Source: Xenophilus sp. AP218F (GTDB lineage: Bacteria > Pseudomonadota > Gammaproteobacteria > Burkholderiales > Chromobacteriaceae). From it: a stretch of DNA of 64,000 nucleotides. Location of the stretch: NCBI GenBank assembly GCA_002213445.1, contig NJIE01000023.1:124001-188000 (forward strand). The letters run 5' to 3'. A program made the position numbers and the translations under genes. How positions within the stretch are numbered: position 1 is the stretch's first letter; each line of letters begins with the position of its first letter. The notes under the pieces were generated by a model. It had not been told where the DNA came from, did not search any database, and was given only the letters and a program-made list of their open reading frames with translations. Positions 16,402 to 24,767 of this stretch are shown one piece after another.

Positions 16402-17475
16402 CTACAAGTCGTCGGCGGTGAAAAACAGCGGCGCGCCGTCGCGGCTGTCCGGGTGCAGCTCGGGCAGGACATGCACGTCGCGCACATGGCACTCGGCCAT
16501 CAGCTGGCGGAAGTTGCTTTCGATCAGCGCCGCGTTGTCCAGCGACGCCAGCGGCCAGACAAAGGCCTCCCAGCCGCTCGCGTCGCCCTTGGCCGACAAG
16601 GTGACGCGCAGCTCGCCGTTGTCGTGCGCAGACAGAATCGCCACCGGCTCCCGGTCGCGCTCGCGCAGGCGGCGGATCTGGCTGCTGGCGAATACCTGCA
16701 AGGCCACCTCGAAGCGGGCGAAATTGCCGGCCACCAGAGCCTGCATCGCCGGCAGCGGCGGACGGGCGATGGGGAACAGCGTCACGCCCTCGGTTTTCAG
16801 CTGCTCGCCCAGGAATTTCATCAGCGGCATGCCCCAACCGCCCACCGCGCCGCCCAGTTTCACCGGCAGCGGCTCGGCGGCGCGCTGGATGGCCACCCCC
16901 AGCAGGTAGCGCAGGAACACGCCTTCTTCCTTCACCGTCACCGGCGCAGGCTGGCTCGGCAAGGCCGCGCGCGCGCCATCCAGGTCGCGCGTCAACCGGA
17001 ACAGCTTGACCGCGTCCAGGGCCACCACGCTGTCCGGGTGCAGCAAAACGCCGCCCAACGCGGCGTCGCCCGCCAACACGCCGTGCTCGCGCAACAGCGC
17101 GTTCAGCCCGGCCGCGTCGGCGATCTCGCCGGGCAAGGCGGCCTGGCTCTTGCTGCCCGCCACCAGCACCAGGGGCATGGCGAAGACGACGGCGCGCGCG
17201 CCGTCGGTTTCTTCCACCGCCGCGCGCAAGGCGTCCCAGACGATCTGATAGCAGGCCTGCGACGGCACCATGGCCAGCGCCACCGAGATCGACAGCAGCT
17301 CGCCGCGCTCCAGCATCTCGCGCATGGCGTCGCGGGTGGCGACGAACCACAGCTCGCGGTCGGCATCGGTCGCCGCGTTCAGCGCGGACTGGGCCTGGTG
17401 GATCAGGCGGTTGGTCAGGGCGACCTGCGGATGGTATTGGCGCGGATCGGGAAGCGTGTGACGGGCGGCGTCCAT
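16402..17475 (-). CDS. Conserved protein of unknown function (357 residues)
   Basis: A 357-residue soluble protein, not recognised. It has no signal peptide or membrane segment. It begins MDAARHTLPDPRQYHPQVALTNRLIHQAQSALNAATDADRELWF (helical), and the middle contains GGAVGGWGMPLMKFLGEQLKTEGVTLFPIARPPLPAMQAL. The end is acidic. GC content and codon use match the neighbours, so it is probably a native, conserved gene. It shares no operon, since glyA lies 142 bases downstream and has its own leader. Confidence 0.6.
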   Translation of the reverse strand: MDAARHTLPDPRQYHPQVALTNRLIHQAQSALNAATDADRELWFVATRDAMREMLERGELLSISVALAMVPSQACYQIVWDALRAAVEETDGARAVVFAMPLVLVAGSKSQAALPGEIADAAGLNALLREHGVLAGDAALGGVLLHPDSVVALDAVKLFRLTRDLDGARAALPSQPAPVTVKEEGVFLRYLLGVAIQRAAEPLPVKLGGAVGGWGMPLMKFLGEQLKTEGVTLFPIARPPLPAMQALVAGNFARFEVALQVFASSQIRRLRERDREPVAILSAHDNGELRVTLSAKGDASGWEAFVWPLASLDNAALIESNFRQLMAECHVRDVHVLPELHPDSRDGAPLFFTADDL

Positions 17476-17649
17476 GAGGAAATCCTGCTGTAACTCAAAA
17501 CGGGTATTGTGGCACAGACGCCGTCCTTTTGGCGCGTTGCCGCGGGCGCGGACAAGCGGCGATGATGGCGGCGCGCCCCGGTGGTGAGAAGTTTTGTATC
17601 GATCAGCGACAAAAAATTACATTTCTTGTCATTTTCGGAAACGCACATG

Positions 17650-17678
17650 TTGACACTCGATAGCGCAATCTGGATAAT
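17650..17678 (+). promoter_or_regulatory. Near-consensus sigma-70 promoter in a gene desert
   Basis: TTGACA (17650-17655), a 17-base spacer, then GATAAT (17673-17678). Eleven of twelve consensus bases match. No start codon with a ribosome site follows within the next 95 bases, where a strong terminator appears. Confidence 0.8.
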
Positions 17679-17684
17679 CCGTTC

Positions 17685-17776
17685 TCGTTGAGATGCAGCA
17701 ATTGCTTCTTGATAGTTTCTCCTCTATTTCTCCTTTGTAGACTTGGCGCGGACCTCACGGTACCGCGCATTTTTTT
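17685..17776 (+). ncRNA. Candidate small regulatory RNA with anti-Shine-Dalgarno motifs
   Basis: Transcription from the promoter at 17650-17678 would start near 17685 and stop at the T-tract ending at 17776, giving about 92 nucleotides. The middle is pyrimidine-rich and unstructured, with two CTCCT-type motifs (around 17719 and 17729) complementary to ribosome-binding sites. A short AGCAATTGCT palindrome precedes it. No ORF fits. This is the layout of Hfq-dependent trans-acting sRNAs. Its exact ends and targets are inferred. Confidence 0.6.
17746..17776 (+). terminator. Terminator of the candidate small RNA
   Basis: GCGCGGACC (17746-17754), loop tcac, then GGT-a-CCGCGC (17759-17768), nine base pairs with one bulged A, followed by A and seven T. 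Confidence 0.8.
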
Positions 17777-18477
17777 GCCCTTCTTCCCTGCGGCGCTTCC
17801 CGCAAAAATCTTTTAATATCATCGTAATATCAAGAAATCAGGCACGCACCCGACATCCGGCAGGCGTGACGGCGCGCCGACAGGCAAGCACGGCGCGCGA
17901 GCGCGCCGAGCCATGCGGACAGGCGTTTTCAGACAGCAGGAATCTTTTCGTTTTCGAAACAAAACGAAACAATCAAGGCATGAACTGTTCGAAATTCAAA
18001 CAAACGAACAATACAAATCAGGAAAAAAGCAGACATAAGCGCCGCCTGAAAGCGGCCATGCGCGGCGTTTTGCAAGAAAAATTCTTACGCGACGGGCTCA
18101 GGCTTTGCATACTAGCGATTGCCGCGCCGGCGGAATATGACAAATGTCAACTCAGACACAATGGCGTCATCAAATAGTTACATTGCTTTACAAATAGGGG
18201 CTTTATTAAATAGTTCAAGCCCGCTCGCCATTTGCCGTCGCTGAAATCTGACCGTCCCGCCCCCCGCAAATTCCCTGCCGCCCCCAATCCAGCGCTACCG
18301 CGCCCAAACCCGTCTCGCCGCCTGCCGGCAGACATCTCATATTGTTCAATAAATCAGACACGCCTCGATTTCTTCGCCGCCTCGCCCTCTGAAAAAGCTA
18401 GCTTTACAAGGCGTTTACAGGAACTCTTCGCGATCTTGTGCAATCAGAACATCGTCTTCGTTAATTTTTCTAAACAT
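17777..18477. other. Gene-free region upstream of mdtJI
   Basis: About 700 bases, lower in GC than the rest of the window, especially 17810-17840 and 17940-18020. An open frame from 17743 to 18177 has atypical composition, starts inside the sRNA terminator and has no ribosome site, so it is not called. TGACAaaTGTCA (near 18137) is a palindrome. TTTACA at 18187 is a possible -35. The region probably carries the mdtJI control elements. Confidence 0.5.
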
Positions 18478-18846
18478 ATGATTGCAAAACTATTCTCTCC
18501 CACTGGCATGGCGTGGCTGACGCTGATGGCGGCCATCCTCAGCGAAATCATCGGCACCACCTTCATGGCCGAGGCGGCGCGCGGCGGCGGCTATCTGGGC
18601 TACATCGTGATGGCGCTGGCGCTCGCCCTGTCTTATTACCTGCTGTCCCTCTCGCTCAAGGCGATATCGGTCGGCGTCGCCTACGCCGTCTGGGAAGGCT
18701 TGGGGCTGGTGGGGCTGACCCTGGTCGGCGTCCACCTGTTTGGCGAAACGCTGGTGGCCCAGGAGCTGATCGGACTGGCGCTGGCCCTGATCGGCCTCGC
18801 CTGCGTGACTCTGGGCGAGCAAGATGACGGGGAGGCAGCGGCATGA
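18478..18846 (+). CDS. mdtJ: Small multidrug resistance pump subunit, MdtJ-like (spermidine export)
   Basis: 122 residues with four membrane helices. The SMR active Glu lies in helix 1 (MAAILSEIIGTTFMAEAA), and the conserved SVGVAYAVWEGLGLVGLTLVGV resembles GVAYALWEGIGI of E. coli MdtJ. MdtJ pairs with MdtI as a heterodimer exporting spermidine. The ATG at 18478 is followed by MIAKLFSPTG; no strong ribosome site is seen. It overlaps mdtI by four bases, which fits paired SMR genes. Confidence 0.82.
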   Translation: MIAKLFSPTGMAWLTLMAAILSEIIGTTFMAEAARGGGYLGYIVMALALALSYYLLSLSLKAISVGVAYAVWEGLGLVGLTLVGVHLFGETLVAQELIGLALALIGLACVTLGEQDDGEAAA

Positions 18847-19163
18847 AGATTGTCTACCTGTGCCTGGTCGCGGCGTCGGCGCTGATCGACGTCTGCGCCA
18901 ACATGATGCTGGAAAAATCGGACGGCTTTCGCCGCAAGCTGTGGGGCGCCGGCGCCATTTTGCTGCTGTGGCTGGCTTTTGCGCTGCTGGGCCAGGCCGT
19001 GAAAGGCATCGATCTGGCGATCGCCTACGCGCTGTGGGGTTCGATCGGCATCCTCGGCACCGCCATCGGCGGCCAGCTGCTGTACCGGCAAAAGCTCAAG
19101 CCCATCGGCTGGGCCGGCATCGGCATCGTCGCGGCGGCGGTGGTCACCTTGTCCACCGTATAA
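18843..19163 (+). CDS. mdtI: Small multidrug resistance pump subunit, MdtI-like (spermidine export)
   Basis: 106 residues and four helices. KSDGFRRKLWGAGAILLLWLAFALLGQAVKGIDLAIAYALWG closely follows E. coli MdtI (FSDGFRRK...SQAVKGIDLSVAYALWG). Helix 1 has Asp in the usual Glu region (ASALIDVCANMML), an apparent substitution, so the partner MdtJ may supply the key acid. The start overlaps mdtJ (ATGA). A terminator follows about 75 bases downstream. Confidence 0.82.
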   Translation: MKIVYLCLVAASALIDVCANMMLEKSDGFRRKLWGAGAILLLWLAFALLGQAVKGIDLAIAYALWGSIGILGTAIGGQLLYRQKLKPIGWAGIGIVAAAVVTLSTV

Positions 19164-19235
19164 ACAGCCAGGCCCGAAAATTCCACCGTCCCGACCGGGA
19201 CCACGGCGAAATTTTCAGGCCCGCCTGAAAACCGG

Positions 19236-19263
19236 AAGGGGAGGCGTTCGGCCTCCCCTTTTT
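19236..19263 (+). terminator. Terminator after mdtJI
   Basis: AAGGGGAGGC (19236-19245) and GCCTCCCCTT (19251-19260) form a perfect stem ending in five T. Confidence 0.88.
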
Positions 19264-19318
19264 CCATCCCGCCGCGCATGGCGCGTCGCCTCTGCCAGGG
19301 ACGACGCCCTGGCCCGGA

Positions 19319-21175
19319 TTATCGGCGTTCCACTTGCGACACGTCGCGCACCGCGCCGGTATCGGCGCTGGTGGTCATCGCCGCGTAGGCGCGCAGCGCC
19401 GGGCTGACTGCCCGGTCGCGGCCCCGCGGCCGCCAGGCGTCGCAGCCCCTGGCTTCCATCGCGGCGCGACGTTGCGCCAAGGTCTCGTCCGATACGGCCA
19501 GGTGGATGCGACGGTTCGGAATGTCGATTTCCACCGTGTCGCCCTCCTCCGCCAAACCGATCGCGCCGCCCTCGGCCGCTTCCGGCGACACATGGCCGAT
19601 GGACAGGCCCGAGGTGCCGCCGGAAAAGCGGCCGTCGGTGAGCAAGGCGCAGGCCTTGCCCAGGCCCTTGGACTTGAGATAACTGGTGGGGTACAGCATT
19701 TCCTGCATGCCCGGCCCGCCCTTGGGGCCTTCGTAGCGGATGATGACGATGTCGCCGGCTACGATGCGGTCGGCGAGGATGGCGTCCACCGCCGCGTCCT
19801 GGCTCTCGAAAATGCGGGCGCGGCCGGTAAACTTGAGGATGGATTCATCCACCCCCGCCGTTTTGACGATGCAGCCGCGCTCGGCGATATTGCCGTACAG
19901 CACCGCCAGGCCGCCGTCCTGCGAATAGGCGTGGGCCTTGTCGCGGATGCAGCCCTCGGCGCGGTCATTATCCAGCGCCGGGTAGCGCATGCTCTGGCTG
20001 AAGGCGATGGTGGTGGCCACCCCGCCCGGCGCGGCGCGGTAGAAGCGGTGCGGCTCGCTACCCTCGTCGTGGCACATCACGTCCCACTGCTCGATGGCCG
20101 CGCCTAGGCTGGGGCTGTGCACGGTGGGCACGTCGCGGCGGATCAGGCCGGCGCGGTCCAGTTCGGCCAGGATGCCGATCACGCCGCCGGCGCGGTGCAC
20201 GTCTTCCATATGGTACTTCTGCGTCGCCGGCGCCACCTTGGACAAACAGGGCACGCCGCGGCTGATGCGGTCGATGTCGGCCATCTTGAAATCCACCCCG
20301 GCCTCGCTGGCCGCGGCCAGCAGGTGCAGCACGGTGTTGGTGGAGCCGCCCATCGCCACGTCCAGGCTCATCGCGTTCTCGAACGCCTCCCTGGTGGCGA
20401 TGCTGCGCGGCAGCACGCTGGCGTCGTCCTGTTCGTAATAGCGTTTGGCGATATCGACGATCAAGCGGCCGGCCCGCAGGAACAGCTCCTTGCGGTCGGC
20501 GTGGGTGGCCACCAGGCTGCCGTTGCCGGGCAAGCTGAGGCCCAGCGCCTCGGTCAGGCAGTTCATCGAGTTGGCGGTGAACATGCCGGAACAGGAACCG
20601 CAGGTCGGGCAGGCGGAGCGCTCCACGCGCTCCACGTCCTCGTTGGACACCGCGCTGTTGGCGGCCTCCACCATGGCGTCCACCAGGTCCAGCTTGCGCA
20701 CTTCATCGCCCCACTGCACCTTGCCGGCCTCCATCGGCCCGCCGGAGACGAAGATCACCGGGATGTTGAGCCGCAGCGCGGCCATCAGCATGCCGGGGGT
20801 GATCTTGTCGCAGTTGGAGATGCACACCAGCGCGTCGGCGCAGTGGGCGTTGACCATGTACTCCACGCTGTCGGCGATCAGGTCGCGGGAAGGCAGGCTG
20901 TAGAGCATGCCGCCGTGACCCATGGCGATGCCGTCGTCGATGGCGATGGTGTTGAATTCCTTGGCCACGCCGCCGGCTTTTTCAATTTCGCGCGCCACCA
21001 GCTGGCCCATATTGTGCAGATGCACGTGGCCGGGCACGAACTGGGTGAAGGAGTTGGCGATGGCGATGATGGGCTTGCCGAAGTCGGCGTCGGTCATGCC
21101 GGTGGCGCGCCACAGGGCGCGGGCACCCGCCATGTTGCGGCCGGCGGTGGAGGTGCGGGAACGATATTGGGGCAT
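19319..21175 (-). CDS. ilvD: Dihydroxy-acid dehydratase
   Basis: 618 residues (E. coli IlvD 616). An Fe-S enzyme of isoleucine, valine and pantothenate synthesis. It begins [27 protein letters not shown]. Cluster-binding and active-site segments are [28 protein letters not shown] and, near the end, [24 protein letters not shown]. The open frame continues far upstream on the antisense of lgt, but conserved sequence starts at 21175. It is divergent from lgt. Confidence 0.97.
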   Translation of the reverse strand: MPQYRSRTSTAGRNMAGARALWRATGMTDADFGKPIIAIANSFTQFVPGHVHLHNMGQLVAREIEKAGGVAKEFNTIAIDDGIAMGHGGMLYSLPSRDLIADSVEYMVNAHCADALVCISNCDKITPGMLMAALRLNIPVIFVSGGPMEAGKVQWGDEVRKLDLVDAMVEAANSAVSNEDVERVERSACPTCGSCSGMFTANSMNCLTEALGLSLPGNGSLVATHADRKELFLRAGRLIVDIAKRYYEQDDASVLPRSIATREAFENAMSLDVAMGGSTNTVLHLLAAASEAGVDFKMADIDRISRGVPCLSKVAPATQKYHMEDVHRAGGVIGILAELDRAGLIRRDVPTVHSPSLGAAIEQWDVMCHDEGSEPHRFYRAAPGGVATTIAFSQSMRYPALDNDRAEGCIRDKAHAYSQDGGLAVLYGNIAERGCIVKTAGVDESILKFTGRARIFESQDAAVDAILADRIVAGDIVIIRYEGPKGGPGMQEMLYPTSYLKSKGLGKACALLTDGRFSGGTSGLSIGHVSPEAAEGGAIGLAEEGDTVEIDIPNRRIHLAVSDETLAQRRAAMEARGCDAWRPRGRDRAVSPALRAYAAMTTSADTGAVRDVSQVERR

Positions 21176-21373
21176 GCGAATTCCTTGAAATTGAACGGAT
21201 ACCAGTGGCCAGTGTTCGCAAGCCCGGGCCGGATAGGCCGGGCCGGCTGTTCCGCGGGTGCCGGGCAGAACAGCGCCGGGCCGGCGGGCGGCGGGTGTGC
21301 CGCGCGACGGCGAGGAACGCTTTCCGTATAATTCGATCCATTCTCTTTTACCGCAAACGCACATCACTGACAA

Positions 21374-22225
21374 ATGCTTACCCACCCACAGTTCGACCCC
21401 GTCGCCATCCAGCTGGGCCCGCTGGCCGTTCACTGGTACGGCCTGATGTATCTGCTGGGCTTCGCCCTGTTCCTGATGCTGGGCAACTATCGCATCCGCC
21501 AGGGCCAGACCTTCCTGACCTCCAAACAGCTGGACGACATGCTGACCTACGGCGCGCTGGGCGTGGTGCTGGGCGGACGGCTGGGCGAAGTGCTGTTCTA
21601 CCAGCCGGGCTATTACTTCAGCCACCCGCTGGAGATCTTCATGGTGTGGAAAGGCGGCATGTCCTTCCACGGCGGCTTCCTCGGCGTGCTGATCGCCATG
21701 GCGCTGTACGCCAGAAAACTGGGCCGCGGCTTCTGGGAGCTGACCGACTTCATCGCGCCGCTGGTGCCGCTGGGCCTGGCCGCCGGCCGCTTCGGCAACT
21801 TCATCAACGGCGAGCTGTGGGGCCGCGCGGCCAGCCCCGATCTGCCGTGGGCGATGCTGTTCCCGCAAGCGCGGATGGCCGACCTGATGGAAGCGCAAAA
21901 TTCTTCCGACCTGATGCACGCCCTGCTGCAATACGGCGGCCTGCCGCGCCACCCCTCGCAGCTGTACGAGTTCGCGCTGGAAGGCATCGTGCTGTTCGGC
22001 CTGTTGTGGTGGTACAGCGCCAGGCGGCGCGCCACCGGCCAGGTGTCGGCGGTATTCCTGATCGGCTACGGCCTCGCCCGCTTCTGCAGCGAATTCTTCC
22101 GCACCCCGGACGCCGGCATCTTCGGCCAGTCCGACGTGATCAGCATGGGCCAGTGGCTGAGCCTGCCGATGATCATCGTCGGCGCGGGGCTGTTCGTGTT
22201 TTTCGGCAAGCGCCGGCCTGCCTGA
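21374..22225 (+). CDS. lgt: Prolipoprotein diacylglyceryl transferase
   Basis: 283 residues and seven membrane helices. It transfers diacylglycerol to the lipobox Cys of prolipoproteins in the inner membrane. It opens with [24 protein letters not shown]. The Lgt signature is clear: [14 protein letters not shown], then [28 protein letters not shown] and the closing [14 protein letters not shown] are also typical. A terminator follows closely. Confidence 0.97.
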   Translation: MLTHPQFDPVAIQLGPLAVHWYGLMYLLGFALFLMLGNYRIRQGQTFLTSKQLDDMLTYGALGVVLGGRLGEVLFYQPGYYFSHPLEIFMVWKGGMSFHGGFLGVLIAMALYARKLGRGFWELTDFIAPLVPLGLAAGRFGNFINGELWGRAASPDLPWAMLFPQARMADLMEAQNSSDLMHALLQYGGLPRHPSQLYEFALEGIVLFGLLWWYSARRRATGQVSAVFLIGYGLARFCSEFFRTPDAGIFGQSDVISMGQWLSLPMIIVGAGLFVFFGKRRPA

Positions 22226-22240
22226 TTCCGCAGCCTTCCC

Positions 22241-22264
22241 AAGCCGGCTATGCCGGCTTTTTTT
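22241..22264 (+). terminator. Terminator after lgt
   Basis: AAGCCGGC-tat-GCCGGCTT followed by a T-run to 22264. Confidence 0.88.
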
Positions 22265-22416
22265 GCGCCGCCAATCGACGATTAACAACAAAAGAAATAA
22301 AGAAGTAATTTTTAATAATTTTACGATCTTTGCAGAAGCGCTTAGCATGCAAACCATTCGATGCCAAACGTATTGCAGCCTGGCATCGCCCATGTCACGG
22401 ACTCAAAGGTTTCGCC

Positions 22417-23220
22417 ATGCAAAAAGCCCTCGCTCTCGCCATTACCCTGGCCCTGACTTCCACCGCCGCCCTGGCCGATCGGCTGGACGACATCAAGAAA
22501 GCCGGCGTGCTGCGCGTCGCCGCCTTCGACAGCAACCCGCCGTTCGGCTTCCTCGACGCCAAAACCCGCCAGATTTCCGGCCTGGACGTGGACGTGGCCC
22601 AGCACATCGCCAAGAAGCTGGGCGTGAAGCTGCAGCTGATCCCGACCAACCCGGCCAACCGCGTGCCGCTGTTGGTGTCCGGCAAGGCCGATATCGTGGC
22701 CGCCAACTTCACGGTCACCGACGAGCGCAAGAAGCAGGTGGACTTCAGCCTGCCTTACTTCGCCTCCGGCCAGCAGTTCATCGCCCGCAAGGGCTCGCTG
22801 CAGAAGCCGGAGCAGCTGGCCGGCCTGCGCGTGGGCGTGGACAAGGGCACCACCCAGGAAGTGACGCTGCGCGAGAAGTACCCGAAGACCACCGTGGTGG
22901 CCTACGACGACACCCCGCTGGCCTTCACCGCGCTGCGCAACGGCAACGTGCAGGCGATCAGCCAGGACGGCTCCAAGCTGGCCGCGCTCCTCGCCAACGC
23001 GCCGGACAAGGCCAAGTTCGAGCTGGCCCCCTTCACGCTGACCCGCGAATACCAGGCCATCGGCCTGCCCAAGGGCGAAGCGCGTCTGGCCAAGACGGTG
23101 AACGAAACCCTGCAGCAGCTGGAAAAGAGCGGCGAAGCGGCCAAGATCTACGACCGCTGGTTCGGCCCCAAGACCAAGGCGCCGCTGCCGCGCGACTTCA
23201 AGATCGGCGACGCGAGCTGA
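22417..23220 (+). CDS. Periplasmic amino-acid-binding protein of an ABC transporter
   Basis: 267 residues, SBP family 3. A signal peptide (MQKALALAITLALTSTAALA) is followed by DRLDDIKKAGVLRVAAFDSNPPFGFLDA and FTVTDERKKQVDFSLPYF, the amino-acid-binding signatures. The Asp/Arg pattern suggests a polar or acidic amino acid, but the ligand is not certain. The ATG at 22417 immediately precedes the signal peptide. It heads an operon with two permeases, with a hairpin after its stop. Confidence 0.87.
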   Translation: MQKALALAITLALTSTAALADRLDDIKKAGVLRVAAFDSNPPFGFLDAKTRQISGLDVDVAQHIAKKLGVKLQLIPTNPANRVPLLVSGKADIVAANFTVTDERKKQVDFSLPYFASGQQFIARKGSLQKPEQLAGLRVGVDKGTTQEVTLREKYPKTTVVAYDDTPLAFTALRNGNVQAISQDGSKLAALLANAPDKAKFELAPFTLTREYQAIGLPKGEARLAKTVNETLQQLEKSGEAAKIYDRWFGPKTKAPLPRDFKIGDAS

Positions 23221-23242
23221 GCCTTCGCTTCCCTCTCTCCGC

Positions 23243-23268
23243 AACCGCCGGCGCCTGCCGGCGGTTTT
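23243..23268 (+). terminator. Intra-operon hairpin after the binding-protein gene
   Basis: AACCGCCGGC-gcct-GCCGGCGGTT with a short T-run. The permease genes begin 30 bases later. Such hairpins usually let the binding protein be made in excess of the permeases, by partial termination or 3' mRNA protection. Confidence 0.7.
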
Positions 23269-23297
23269 GCCGTTTCACGCAGTAGAAAGAACACCGC

Positions 23298-24038
23298 ATG
23301 ACTCCCCCTTCCTGGCTTGGCCACAGCTGGCTGGAGCCGCACTATCTGGGCTGGCTGCTCAAGGGCGCGCTGCTCACCGCCTGGCTGGCGCTGCTGGTGA
23401 TATTCGCCGCCAGCCTGCTCGGCATCCTGCTCACCGCCTGGCAGGACAGCCGCTGGCGGCCACTGGCCTGGGCCGGCCGGCTCTTCGTCAGCCTGCATCG
23501 CAACACGCCCCTGATGGTGCAGCTGCTGCTGTGGTACTTCGGCGTGGCCGGCTTGCTGCCGGACGAGCTGAAATTCTGGCTCAACACGCCGCGCGCGCTG
23601 GCGCTGCCGCTGGGCCTCTCGCTGCCGTGGCCGTCGTTTGAATTCCTGGCCGCCTTCACCGCGCTGACGCTGTACAGCGCCAGCTTCATCTGCGGCGAAT
23701 TGCAGGCCGGCCTCAACGCGGTGCCGGCCGGACAGCGGCTGGCCGCCCGCGCGCTGGGCATGTCCGCCTGGCAGACGCTGGTTCTGGTGGTGCTGCCGCA
23801 GGCCTGGCAGTACGCGCGCCGGCCGCTGCTTGGCCAGTACACCGCCGTCGTCAAGAACACCTCGCTGACCATGGCCATCGGCCTGGCCGAGCTGTCCTAC
23901 GCCTCGCGTCAGGTGGAAACCGAAACGCTGCTCGCCTTCCAGGCCTTCGCCGTCGCCACTCTGCTGTATCTGGCGCTGGTGCTGGCCACCCAATGGCTGG
24001 GCCACCGGCCCGACCCGATCTGGAGGGCGCTGCGATGA
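23298..24038 (+). CDS. Amino-acid ABC transporter permease (first)
   Basis: 246 residues with about five membrane helices of the HisM/GltJ family. The coupling loop is present as AGQRLAARALGMSAWQTLVLVVLPQAWQYARRPL (the EAA motif), which docks to the ATPase. VSLHRNTPLMVQLLLWYF is the family's RGTPLLVQ region. The stop overlaps the next start by four bases, as expected for a permease pair. Confidence 0.88.
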   Translation: MTPPSWLGHSWLEPHYLGWLLKGALLTAWLALLVIFAASLLGILLTAWQDSRWRPLAWAGRLFVSLHRNTPLMVQLLLWYFGVAGLLPDELKFWLNTPRALALPLGLSLPWPSFEFLAAFTALTLYSASFICGELQAGLNAVPAGQRLAARALGMSAWQTLVLVVLPQAWQYARRPLLGQYTAVVKNTSLTMAIGLAELSYASRQVETETLLAFQAFAVATLLYLALVLATQWLGHRPDPIWRALR

Positions 24039-24718
24039 TGCCGCCGGTGATACGCGACAATCTGGATTATCTGCTGTGGGGCAACCTGGCCCAGGGCGAG
24101 CCCGGCGGCTTGCTGCTGACCGCGCTGCTGAGCCTAGCGGCCGCCGTCGCCGCCAGCCTGCTCGGCCTCGCGCTCGGCGTCGCCCTGCGCATGGGGCCGC
24201 CCCGGCTGCAGGCGGCGCTCGCCGGCGTCACCGCCCTGCTGCGCGCCATTCCGGTGCTGATGCTGATCTTCTGGTGCTACTTCCTGCTGCCCTTGCTGTT
24301 CGGCGTCGATATTCCGGGCATCGCCACCGTGATTCTGGCGCTGGCGCTGATTCACGCCGCCTATCTGGGCCAGACGGTGCTGTCCGGGCTGGACGCGGTC
24401 GGCCGCGGCCAGTGGCAGGCGGGGCTGGCGCTGGGCTTCAGCCGCTGGCAGACGCTGCGCGCGCTGATCCTGCCGCAGGCCTTGCGCATCATGCTGCCAT
24501 CCTTCGTCAATCAGTGGATCTCGCTGCTGAAGGACAGCTCGCTGGCCTACATCGTCGGCGTGGCGGAATTCACCTTCGTCGCCACCCAGGTCAACAACCG
24601 CGAGCAGGTCTATCCGCTGGAAGTCTTCGCCGCCATCGCCGTCGGCTACCTCCTGCTGTGCGGCGCGCTGCAACTGGCCGGCCACCTCGCCGGCCGGCGC
24701 TGGCGGCCGCTGACGTGA
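24035..24718 (+). CDS. Amino-acid ABC transporter permease (second)
   Basis: 227 residues, HisM/GltK family. TALLRAIPVLMLIFWCYFLLPLL and the coupling loop GQWQAGLALGFSRWQTLRALILPQALRIMLPSF are present, followed by WISLLKDSSLAYIVGVAEF. It begins with ATG ATG at 24035/24038, the first overlapping the previous stop. No ATP-binding gene follows. The operon ends at a large hairpin and the convergent peptidase gene. Confidence 0.88.
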   Translation: MMPPVIRDNLDYLLWGNLAQGEPGGLLLTALLSLAAAVAASLLGLALGVALRMGPPRLQAALAGVTALLRAIPVLMLIFWCYFLLPLLFGVDIPGIATVILALALIHAAYLGQTVLSGLDAVGRGQWQAGLALGFSRWQTLRALILPQALRIMLPSFVNQWISLLKDSSLAYIVGVAEFTFVATQVNNREQVYPLEVFAAIAVGYLLLCGALQLAGHLAGRRWRPLT

Positions 24719-24720
24719 AC

Positions 24721-24752
24721 GCGGCCGGCCCGCCTCGCGGCGGGCCGGCCGC
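24721..24752. terminator. Perfect 14-bp hairpin between convergent genes
   Basis: GCGGCCGGCCCGCC (24721-24734), loop tcgc, exact complement (24739-24752). There is no T-tract on either side, but it lies between the ends of the permease and peptidase genes and probably blocks both transcripts. Confidence 0.65.
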
Positions 24753-24767
24753 GCAGCCAGGCCTGGC

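Noticed and set aside
17743-18177. 144-residue open frame upstream of mdtJI
   Set aside because: Starts inside the sRNA terminator, has no ribosome site, and its residue composition is unlike real proteins here.
19319-22393. 1024-residue extension of the ilvD frame
   Set aside because: The part beyond 21175 is antisense to lgt; IlvD similarity begins at MPQYRSRT.
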